Origin: Desulfobacteraceae bacterium UBA2771
GTDB lineage: Bacteria > Desulfobacterota > Desulfobacteria > Desulfobacterales > Desulfosarcinaceae
Reading direction: 5' to 3'
NCBI GenBank assembly: GCA_002352605.1
Contig: DEIP01000145.1
Coordinates: 1-18,580, forward strand
Length of the DNA stretch: 18,580 bases
Shown here in pieces: positions 6,364 through 13,780 of the stretch; the stretch's first letter is position 1; each line of letters begins with the position of its first letter. The notes beneath the pieces were generated by a model, which did no database searches, was not told where the DNA came from, and saw nothing but the letters and a program-made list of their open reading frames with translations. The translations under genes were made by a program, and so were the position numbers.

Positions 6364-9069
6364 TCAATGCGCCTCGGCCCAGTTTATCCCACAGGCCATG
6401 TTGACCTTCAAGGGAACGGCCAGATCCCACACGCTCTCCATCTCCCGGCGGATCAACGCCTTGGCATCGTCGAGCTCATCGGGCGGCACCTCGAATATCA
6501 TCTCATCGTGTACGGAGAGCAGCATGGCGGTTTTCAGCCGCCGCTTCCGAACGGCCTGATCCACATTGATCATGGCCAGTTTGATCAGATCCGCCGCAGT
6601 GCCCTGGATGGGGGTGTTGACGGCGGTGCGCTCGGCAAACCGGCGAACATTGCGGTTGGTGCTGGCGATGTCCGGCAATTGTCGGCGGCGACCCAGCAGC
6701 GTGCTGGTTTGACGGGTGTCATGGGCCGTTGCAATGGTGCTGTCGATAAAGGCCTTGACGCCTCGATAGCGAGTAAAATAGTGGTCGATGTAGGTCTGGG
6801 CCATCTTGTTGCTGATCTCCAGATCCCTGGCCAGGCCATACGCACTCATGCCGTAGATGATGCCGAAATTGATCGCTTTGGCCTGCCGCCGCAACTCGTC
6901 ATTGATCATTTGGGGAAATACCTGAAAGACCTCGCTGGCCGTGCGGGTATGAATATCCTCATCATCGATGAAGGCCTGGATAAGAATCGGGTCCTCTGAG
7001 CAGTGGGCCAGGATTCGCAGCTCGATCTGGGAGTAGTCGGCCGAAAGCAACTGCCAGCCCTGCCGGGGCACGAAGGCCTTGCGGATCTCCCGACCCTCTT
7101 CGGTGCGAATGGGGATGTTTTGCAAGTTGGGGTCACTGCTGCTCAACCGGCCGGTAGCAGCCACGGCCTGGTTGAAAGAGGTGTGGATACGGCCGGTTTC
7201 CGCGTGGATCAAGTCCGGCAGGGCGTCGGCATAGGTGGACTTGAGCTTTGCCAGGGTGCGGTGGCGCAACACTAGAGCCGGCAGTTCGTGGCTGCGGGCC
7301 AGCTTGGTCAACACCTCTACGTCGGTGGAGTAACCGGTTTTTTTCTTGGTTTTTTTCTGGACCGGAAACTTCAGCTTTTCAAACAAAATCCGTCCCAATT
7401 GCTGGGATGAATTGATGTTGAAGGCCTCGCCGGCCAGGTCATGAATCTGACCTTGGAGGAGATCCAGTTGACCGGCAAATGATTTGGACAGATCGTTTAG
7501 CCGGTTCCGGTCCACGCAGATGCCGGTCATCTCCATACTCATAAGGACGGGCAAAAGCGGCATCTCAACCTGTTTCATCAGGGCCGTCAACCCACGCTCT
7601 TCGAGCAGGGGAACAAACACGTCGTGGGCAGCCAGGGTGATATCGGCATCCTCACAGGCATAAGGGATCGCTTTTTCGACGGTGACCTGGTCGAAAGTAA
7701 TTGCGGTCTTTCCCTTACCGGCCACATCGGCATAGCTGATATTTTTGTGGCCTAAAAAATCCAAGGCGATTTGGTCCAGACCGTGGGCCCGCTTGCCGGG
7801 ATCGATCAGGTAAGAGGCCACCATGGTGTCGAAGGTCACGCCGGTCAGATCGAGGCCATGGCGGCGCAGCACCACCCAGTCGTATTTGATGTTCTGACCG
7901 ATTTTTTCGATGGCCGGGTTTGCCAGCACCGGTCGCAGGCGCTCCTTGACGACATCCAATGAGAGCTGCGCGGGCGCCCCCAGGTAGTTGTGCCCCACCG
8001 GTATGTAGCAGGCTTCAGTGGGTTTCAGGGAAAAAGAGAGACCCACCAGCCGTGCCTGCATGGGATCCCGGGAGGTGGTTTCCGTATCCAATGCAAACCG
8101 ATCGGCGCTTTCCAGGCGACGGATCAAATCATCCAAACCGGCCTCATCCATGATGACCGTGTAGCTGCGCTCGACGGATGAACCGTGTTGGGCGTATTCG
8201 TGCTGAAGTTGTCTGAACTCCAGCTCCGCAAACAGCCGGGTCAGTGCGTCATCGTTGGGCACGCGGGTTTTCAACCCTTCGGCGTCGAATTCAACAGGAA
8301 CGTGCCGGTCGATGGTCACCAGCCGGCGGCTCAGCAAGGCCTGTGCCTTGAATTCGATCAGGTTGGCTTTCTGCTTCTTAGCGGTTATGGTGTCGATGCC
8401 TTCATAAACGGCATCCATGCTGCCAAACGTTTGAATCAGCTTTACCGCCGTCTTCCGGCCGATCCCGGGAACACCTGGGATGTTGTCTGCCGTGTCTCCG
8501 GACAGCCCCATCACATCGATCATCTTCCGGGGTGCCAGGCTGAACATCTCGCGAATGGTGTCGGGGTCAAACACCTTGTCTTTCATGGGGTCCCAAATGG
8601 TGCAACGATCGGTAACGAGCTGCATGAAATCCTTGTCGCCGGTAACCATCACCACCTGGAACCCCTCGCGTTCCGCGAGACCGGCGATCGTGCCGATAAG
8701 GTCGTCGGCTTCGAATCCCGGAATTTCGAACACGGGAATATTGAACGCTTCGGTAACCCTGTGAATCCAGGGCAGTTGCTGAGCCAAATCATCGGGCATG
8801 GGCGGCCGGTTGGCCTTATATGCCTCGTACTGCTCATGGCGGAAGGTGGGGCCCTTGGCATCGAAAAACATGGCCACATATTCCGGAGTGCGGTCCCGGA
8901 TCAGCTTGATCAACATGCGGGTAAAACCGAATGTGGCATTGGTGGGCAACCCGCTGCTGTTGGACAGGCCTCGCACCGCATGGTAGGCCCGATATATATA
9001 TGCGCTGCCATCGATCAGATACAGGGTCGGAAGTGCTTTCTCCGGATCCAATTTAATTGGCGTTGACAC
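6364..9069 (-). CDS. polA: DNA polymerase I
   Basis: Full-length 901-residue repair and Okazaki-fragment-processing polymerase. Residues 1-300 are the 5'-3' exonuclease (LIDGSAYIYRAYH near 18, VTGDKDFMQL near 143, GLSGDTADNIPGVPGIG near 188). The 3'-5' proofreading domain is intact: D328 and E330 in ALDTETT, D397 in GQNIKYD, and Y470/D474 in the third exo motif. Polymerase motif A is ADYSQIE (D678), motif B spans KAINFGIIYG (K731-Y739), and motif C is HDE (854-856). The start is GTG, supported by AGGAGT (9076-9081) upstream; the next codons give the expected N-terminus. The sppA start lies 11 bp past the stop. Confidence 0.97.
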   Translation of the reverse strand: MSTPIKLDPEKALPTLYLIDGSAYIYRAYHAVRGLSNSSGLPTNATFGFTRMLIKLIRDRTPEYVAMFFDAKGPTFRHEQYEAYKANRPPMPDDLAQQLPWIHRVTEAFNIPVFEIPGFEADDLIGTIAGLAEREGFQVVMVTGDKDFMQLVTDRCTIWDPMKDKVFDPDTIREMFSLAPRKMIDVMGLSGDTADNIPGVPGIGRKTAVKLIQTFGSMDAVYEGIDTITAKKQKANLIEFKAQALLSRRLVTIDRHVPVEFDAEGLKTRVPNDDALTRLFAELEFRQLQHEYAQHGSSVERSYTVIMDEAGLDDLIRRLESADRFALDTETTSRDPMQARLVGLSFSLKPTEACYIPVGHNYLGAPAQLSLDVVKERLRPVLANPAIEKIGQNIKYDWVVLRRHGLDLTGVTFDTMVASYLIDPGKRAHGLDQIALDFLGHKNISYADVAGKGKTAITFDQVTVEKAIPYACEDADITLAAHDVFVPLLEERGLTALMKQVEMPLLPVLMSMEMTGICVDRNRLNDLSKSFAGQLDLLQGQIHDLAGEAFNINSSQQLGRILFEKLKFPVQKKTKKKTGYSTDVEVLTKLARSHELPALVLRHRTLAKLKSTYADALPDLIHAETGRIHTSFNQAVAATGRLSSSDPNLQNIPIRTEEGREIRKAFVPRQGWQLLSADYSQIELRILAHCSEDPILIQAFIDDEDIHTRTASEVFQVFPQMINDELRRQAKAINFGIIYGMSAYGLARDLEISNKMAQTYIDHYFTRYRGVKAFIDSTIATAHDTRQTSTLLGRRRQLPDIASTNRNVRRFAERTAVNTPIQGTAADLIKLAMINVDQAVRKRRLKTAMLLSVHDEMIFEVPPDELDDAKALIRREMESVWDLAVPLKVNMACGINWAEAH

Positions 9070-9202
9070 GAAATCACTCCTGCATTAGTTAGTGTCCGTT
9101 CAGGAATCGGGCAAATTGCTTCTAAATGCCTGCATATGATGGACGCATGGTAGCATCAACCACCTAAAACAACAAGACGTCAGCACCGGGTATCGATAAG
9201 CC

Positions 9203-9427
9203 ATGAACGACCCCGCAACCCGTCCGGCACGCCGCTCTCGCAGGCGGCCGAAAGGCCCTCAAATCTGTCACTGCTGCAGCGCCGAAGTACCCTTTTGCTG
9301 GCGCTGCCGCTGCGGTTTCATGATTTGTCAGGATTGTATGCATGAAAATGTATGGGGCATGTCCTGCAACGGCATCACCTGGCAGTGCCCGGACTGCGGC
9401 GGTCAGAACGGGTTCGGAAACCAGTAA
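9203..9427 (+). CDS. cysteine-rich zinc-ribbon miniprotein
   Basis: A 74-residue protein with 11 cysteines arranged in knuckles: CHCC (22-25), CWRCRC (32-37), CQDC (42-45), a single C55, and CPDC (62-65). The pairs fit two zinc-ribbon sites, with a spare cysteine. The N-terminus is arginine-rich (residues 8-17), suggesting nucleic-acid contact. I do not recognise the family; the function is unknown. It is divergent from polA and its stop codon directly abuts the ATG of the next ORF. The ribosome-binding site is weak. Confidence 0.65.
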   Translation: MNDPATRPARRSRRRPKGPQICHCCSAEVPFCWRCRCGFMICQDCMHENVWGMSCNGITWQCPDCGGQNGFGNQ

Positions 9428-9751
9428 ATGCCGACCCGACACCTGAAATCCGACCGGATCTTCCTGCTCAGTGTCAATGAAGATTTCACCATCTCTTTTG
9501 GGGATCTGTTGGAATGGTTCGGGGCGCTGCTCTGGACCTGCCACATCCATCTAATCGGATGGCTCGCTCCCAAAACCGTATCCCTGCGGCTGGCTTTCAT
9601 CCAGTTCGCGGTAAACCGGACACGCAACGGCCTTGTCGGTCACCGGGTTTTCCGGTTTCCGCGTCCCCGGTCAAACTTGATTTTATCCTATCGGTTCCGT
9701 GCTTCGATCAGCCGACTGCGCTGCAGACAGCGGCGGCGGCGGATTCAATAG
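9428..9751 (+). CDS. doubtful small ORF following the zinc-ribbon gene
   Basis: A 107-residue ORF whose ATG comes immediately after the TAA of the zinc-ribbon gene (TAAATG). The codons favour CTG, ATC, TTC and ACC as in the neighbours, which argues for real coding. The middle is hydrophobic and tryptophan-rich (DLLEWFGALLWTCHIHLIGW), while the last 40 residues are very arginine-rich. The end overlaps the 3' end of the convergent kinase gene by 44 bp, which argues against it. No family is recognised. Confidence 0.35.
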   Translation: MPTRHLKSDRIFLLSVNEDFTISFGDLLEWFGALLWTCHIHLIGWLAPKTVSLRLAFIQFAVNRTRNGLVGHRVFRFPRPRSNLILSYRFRASISRLRCRQRRRRIQ

Positions 9752-10361
9752 CGAGTGTCCCCGTATTCAGTATCATATCGTAATTGGCCGGATCGCGGAT
9801 ATCACTGTGAAAGTATTTTCGGACAAAGGCCCGTCGATCGGATTCGGTGCGCAGCACCCGCCTTTTGGCCTCTTTTTTAGCCACGCCAAAGGTTTCCGCC
9901 ACGCGATCTACGCGCATTTCCAGGGGGGCGATAATCCGCACCCGGAAACGGTTTTCAGGTGGCAGAACAAAGTTGGCACCCCGGCCGACGATAATGGCTT
10001 TTCCATGTCGACCGATGGTGCCGATGACCCGCATCATCACCTGAGCATACTCGTCCGGCCACAGATGCCGGTCACTGATCGCTGCCGACACCCAATCTTC
10101 CAACATGGACACACCTCTTTCATCGAGCGTCCGAATGACCCTGGCGCTGGTATCGGCATTCGCCGCCATGGCATTGATGATCTCCTGGTGAAAAAGTTCC
10201 AGGCCAAGCCGGTCGGCCACGGCCTTGGCCACCAATTTACCCCCACTGCCCGGTTCCCGGGACAGCGTGATTACCGATAGGATCTTGGTCTCTCTTTTTT
10301 CCTTTCTGAGGATCTCCCAACGCCGCACCTGTTCCTCGATGAGTTGATGAATGGCTTTCAT
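9708..10361 (-). CDS. cytidylate-kinase-like family protein
   Basis: A 217-residue P-loop nucleotide-kinase-fold protein of the cytidylate-kinase-like family, distinct from housekeeping Cmk. A charged helix (residues 1-25) precedes the nucleotide-binding loop SREPGSGGK (34-42), in which the usual GxGK(S/T) is altered to GSGGK as in this family. FHQEIINAMA follows, then IIVGRGANFVLP (123-134), RVRIIAP, and a basic lid-like region (KKEAKRRVLRTESDRRAFVRKYF). The family substrate is not established, so CMP kinase activity should not be assumed. GGAGG lies 4 nt upstream of the ATG. The gene is divergent from the Hdr operon. Confidence 0.85.
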   Translation of the reverse strand: MKAIHQLIEEQVRRWEILRKEKRETKILSVITLSREPGSGGKLVAKAVADRLGLELFHQEIINAMAANADTSARVIRTLDERGVSMLEDWVSAAISDRHLWPDEYAQVMMRVIGTIGRHGKAIIVGRGANFVLPPENRFRVRIIAPLEMRVDRVAETFGVAKKEAKRRVLRTESDRRAFVRKYFHSDIRDPANYDMILNTGTLAIESAAAAVCSAVG

Positions 10362-10370
10362 GGCGCCTCC

Positions 10371-10886
10371 TTTTGGTTGCGGGTTCGATCATGCCCGGCG
10401 GCATTGACCCATCAGGAGCAGCAATGGGAGCACCGGAACCGTCACAGGGTGTGCGAAGACGGTCGAAGAATCAATCGTCAATCAAGCGGATGGCACGAAA
10501 AACGTCGGGCGGTATGGGGAAGGAGAAAAGAGATCGATCGCCGTTATTGCACCGGGCAAAGCACCTGTCACTGAAAAAATTGTATGCAACAACGGGTTGT
10601 ATGTCAAGCATGCAGTCAGTTGATCAACAATTGGTTAGACGAATGGCTACGAGGAATGATTTCGACCGCAATCCGTTTTGGCACATCGCTCACAAATAAC
10701 CAACAAGTCGAAATAGTTATCTATAATTCCAACCTTGCACTTTTTTCAGGTTCCGTCTATACTGCACCATCGGATTATCCTCTGCCCCCTCACATGCAAC
10801 GCCTGAAACGAGATGAGATCTGCCATGGAGTGACTGGGCCTTTATCTACTTGAAATGGGGAAATTCCTGGAAGGTGGAAAAAACCG
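10371..10886. other. gene-free region upstream of the Hdr operon
   Basis: I find no convincing gene here. Short ORFs on the plus strand lack ribosome-binding sites and look like noise. It contains the operon promoter, a perfect 10-bp palindrome GTTGATCAAC (10619-10628) and nearby TTGTATG repeats (10580-10586 and 10597-10603) that could be regulator sites, and an untranslated leader of roughly 115 nt after the promoter. I see no recognisable riboswitch in that leader. Confidence 0.5.
10735..10763 (+). promoter_or_regulatory. sigma-70-like promoter of the Hdr operon
   Basis: TTGCAC (10735-10740), a 17-bp spacer, then TATACT (10758-10763). Both boxes differ from consensus by only a base or two. 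The start would be near 10770, leaving a leader of about 115 nt before the GTG of the first gene. Confidence 0.6.
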
Positions 10887-12128
10887 GTGAGCATTGATCA
10901 TAAGCATGCGACCATCGTCGGTGCCGGCGTGGCCGGGCTGACGGCCGCCGACCTGTTGGCCGGCTGGGGGGTGAACGTGACGCTGTTTGAGAAAACACCC
11001 TTTCTCGGCGGCCACGCCATCCAACTCAATTGCAAGGCCGCCGATGCCTGCGTCAAATGCGGCGCCTGTGTGGCCGAAGACAAACTGCTGCGGGCCACCC
11101 GGCAGGCCAAGGTTGAGATCCACACCGGCACACAGATCGAAACCATTTCCGGTCGGCGCCCCTATCGGGTTGCCTACCGAACCCATTCACCGCTGGTGAA
11201 TGCAGACCAATGCAACGGCTGCGGCATCTGTTTCCATAAATGCCCGGTCCCCGGAGCCATTCTCCAGGGCATGGCCCCGCGTGTCGGGCCTTATGTGGCC
11301 ATTCGACGGGATCTTTGCCGCTATTTTGACAATGCGGCCTGTACCCTGTGCAGGGATGCCTGCCCGCAAGATGCCATCCATCTATCTTCTCAAGCACAGT
11401 CGGGCGGGCTCCAAACCGATGCCATCGTTGTGACCACCGGCTTTGCCCCGTATAATCCCAGCCGCAAGCCTTATGGCTACGACCGATTCCCCAATGTTCT
11501 GACCAGCCTGGACGCAGAAAGGCTGCTACGCGAGCAACCAATGATCAAACGCCCGTCGGACGGTCGAACGGCCAGGCGCGTTGCCTTTATTCAATGCGTG
11601 GGCAGCCGGGACGTTCAATTGGGGCATCCCTGGTGTTCCAAGATATGCTGCGGATCGTCACTGAGAATGGCACGACTGATTCAATCCCGCCAAAAAGAGG
11701 CGCAAATCACCTTCTTCTATATCGATGTGCAGACATTCGGAAAAGATTTTCAGCGCTTTTTTCGAAATGCTCGTGAGAACATCACCATGATCAGAGCCAT
11801 CCCCGGTGACATATTGAGAACCGACACCGATGAATTGGAAGTGGTCTACTTCGACCCGGATGCCAAGGCGTCCAAGGAAGCATGGTTTGACGTCGTGGTG
11901 CTGTCGGTGGGGCTGATTCCGTCCGCCGGCAATGATCAGATGGCCCGGATACTCGACTGGACCACGGATGAAAGCGGGTTCATGCCGCTTCACGGCAGCG
12001 AACGATACCCGGCACCACCAGGCATCTATACAGCCGGTGCGGCCACAGGGCCCATGACAATTGCCGAAAGTGTGAGCAGTGCCGAGAAAACGGTTTTTGA
12101 CATGGTTCAGTATTTGGCTGCAGGATAA
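10887..12128 (+). CDS. HdrA/QmoA-like FAD and iron-sulfur protein
   Basis: A 413-residue flavoprotein of the heterodisulfide-reductase subunit A family, closest in size to QmoA. The FAD Rossmann motif is GAGVAG (12-17) with FLGG at 39-42. A Cys cluster follows (C49, C55, C58, C61). Two ferredoxin-type sites come next: C109/C112/C115/C119 (CNGCGICFHKCP) and C144/C152/C155/C159, whose first gap is lengthened to seven residues. The HdrA signature FIQCVGSRD (C237) with CSKICC (C250, C254, C255) is intact, and YTAGAATGP near 381 completes the FAD site. It probably passes electrons between a flavin and the clusters of its partners in the cytoplasm. The start is GTG, supported by AAGGTGG 9 nt upstream. 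The next gene starts 5 bp after the stop. Confidence 0.88.
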   Translation: MSIDHKHATIVGAGVAGLTAADLLAGWGVNVTLFEKTPFLGGHAIQLNCKAADACVKCGACVAEDKLLRATRQAKVEIHTGTQIETISGRRPYRVAYRTHSPLVNADQCNGCGICFHKCPVPGAILQGMAPRVGPYVAIRRDLCRYFDNAACTLCRDACPQDAIHLSSQAQSGGLQTDAIVVTTGFAPYNPSRKPYGYDRFPNVLTSLDAERLLREQPMIKRPSDGRTARRVAFIQCVGSRDVQLGHPWCSKICCGSSLRMARLIQSRQKEAQITFFYIDVQTFGKDFQRFFRNARENITMIRAIPGDILRTDTDELEVVYFDPDAKASKEAWFDVVVLSVGLIPSAGNDQMARILDWTTDESGFMPLHGSERYPAPPGIYTAGAATGPMTIAESVSSAEKTVFDMVQYLAAG

Positions 12129-12133
12129 TCGAC

Positions 12134-13744
12134 ATGAACGCACACGCGACGATCGACCGGCGGAAGCAACCATCAACGACCACGGAAGTGATGATTTTCG
12201 GCGGCGGTGCCTGTGCGCAGAAAATTGCCGCCAATCTTGCCGACCACGGTATCGAGGCCTGGCTGGCGGCAAGCGAAGAAGCCCCCCCTGCCGCCGGCCA
12301 TCACGACGGCATTCATTGGTTAACCGGCACTGAATTAAGTACCTGCCGCGGATTTGCCGGAAATTTTGAACTAAAACTGAAGCGAGGGAATGCTCTTTTT
12401 CGCCAACTCGTATCGGCCATTGTCGTGGCCGAAGATGATCAGCGCACCCCCAATTACAAGCCCTATGGGTTGCCGCCCCATTCTCGGGTGATGACCATCA
12501 CTTCATTGGAAGCGATGATGCATCCTCAGGCATCGGTAAAAGACCGCTTCGACGGCGGCGCACGCATCGCCTTTCTCTGTGGCTGGCAAAATGACAGCCA
12601 TCCGGCAATTGCGAAACGGATGTTGGATGGTTGCCGTCGATTACAGCGCCGGTCACAGGTGGCAACCTATTTTTTAACCGGCAACCTGAAAGTGGCCGCC
12701 ACAGGCGCCGAAACGATGGTCCAGGCGGCCAAGCGATCCGGCACCATTTTTCTCAAATTCACCGATCAATTTCCAACCATTCATACCTTGGCGGACAGCC
12801 GTTTTGAAATTGATTGCCTGGATGAGTTGACCCGCATGCCCTTTCGATTCAAGGCCGATTGGATTGTCGTGGATGAATCCATCGGTCCGGGCCGCCATTT
12901 AGCGGCCCTGGTACAAGGGCTTGGGATTGAACGGGATGGCATTGGCTTTGCTCAGGGTGATAATGTCCGCCGCTTGAGCAACGCCACCAACCGACGCGGC
13001 ATTTTTGTGGCCGGCGGATCCCGGGGTATTTTATCCGATGACGAGCAGCTGGCCGACGCCGACCAGGCCACCTTGCGTGTGCTGGCCTTCCTGCAGAATC
13101 GGGAGAGCCGGGCCCTGCCGAAGGTGGAGATCCAACGCGGCCGCTGCGCCCGCTGCCTGACCTGCCACCGGCTGTGTCCCCATCACGCCATTGAGATCGG
13201 ATCCCGTATTTCGGTGGTGACCGCGGCGTGCCAAAGCTGCGGCATCTGCATGGCGGGCTGTCCGGCCCGGGCCATCCGGATGGAAGGGCTACAAATTGAT
13301 GCCGATCTCAGCCGGCGGATGCAACGACCGGCCGCACCGGCAGACCCCTTCGAGAAGATGCCACGGGTGGTCGTGTTCGGCTGCGCACGCTCTGCCGGTC
13401 AGGCCCATGCATTGACCCGCCTTTCGGGGAACGCCCTGCCCGGGGGAGTGCAAATCGTCGAGGCGCCCTGCGGCGGCACCATCTCCGGCAGTCACCTTTT
13501 GGCGGCCTTTGAGGCCGGTGCCGATGGGGTGATGCTTTGCACCTGCCATACCGACAACTGCCAGTCGGAGATCGGGAATCGGGTGGCCCGCAGGCGAGCC
13601 GAATCGGCCCGGGATCTGTTGACGGCTGCCGGGGTGGAACGCGACCGATTGACGATCACCTCGGTGGCGGCCAACATGGGCAGCGAGTTCCACTTTTTGA
13701 TCAAGGCCTTTGTCGATCAAATCCGCGCAATCAAGGATACTTGA
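12134..13744 (+). CDS. QmoB-like HdrA protein with C-terminal MvhD domain
   Basis: A 536-residue fusion. Residues 18-300 form a degenerate HdrA-type flavoprotein half: the Rossmann loop reads FGGGACA, and the CxxC signature is reduced to FLCGWQND (C149). FVAGGSRG near 291-298 still fits an FAD site. Two canonical ferredoxin motifs follow (C338/C341/C344/C348 and C366/C369/C372/C376). Residues 410-536 are an MvhD/FrhD domain, the subunit that links HdrA to hydrogenases or other electron donors: C417, C446 (APCGGT) and CTCHTDNC (C469, C471, C476). The usual CxxC at the MvhD start is reduced to one cysteine (CARS). This HdrA-MvhD layout is that of QmoB. AGGA at the end of the previous gene is the likely ribosome-binding site. 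Confidence 0.87.
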   Translation: MNAHATIDRRKQPSTTTEVMIFGGGACAQKIAANLADHGIEAWLAASEEAPPAAGHHDGIHWLTGTELSTCRGFAGNFELKLKRGNALFRQLVSAIVVAEDDQRTPNYKPYGLPPHSRVMTITSLEAMMHPQASVKDRFDGGARIAFLCGWQNDSHPAIAKRMLDGCRRLQRRSQVATYFLTGNLKVAATGAETMVQAAKRSGTIFLKFTDQFPTIHTLADSRFEIDCLDELTRMPFRFKADWIVVDESIGPGRHLAALVQGLGIERDGIGFAQGDNVRRLSNATNRRGIFVAGGSRGILSDDEQLADADQATLRVLAFLQNRESRALPKVEIQRGRCARCLTCHRLCPHHAIEIGSRISVVTAACQSCGICMAGCPARAIRMEGLQIDADLSRRMQRPAAPADPFEKMPRVVVFGCARSAGQAHALTRLSGNALPGGVQIVEAPCGGTISGSHLLAAFEAGADGVMLCTCHTDNCQSEIGNRVARRRAESARDLLTAAGVERDRLTITSVAANMGSEFHFLIKAFVDQIRAIKDT

Positions 13745-13780
13745 CGAACCCTGCCGACAAACCGATCGAGGAGATACACG

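Noticed and set aside
9164..9627. Minus-strand ORFs of 128 and 74 residues
   Set aside because: They are antisense to the zinc-ribbon gene and the following ORF, with no ribosome-binding site or recognisable motif.
10373..10853. Plus-strand ORFs of 108 and 89 residues
   Set aside because: They lack ribosome-binding sites, overlap each other in different frames, have unlikely composition and contain the operon promoter.
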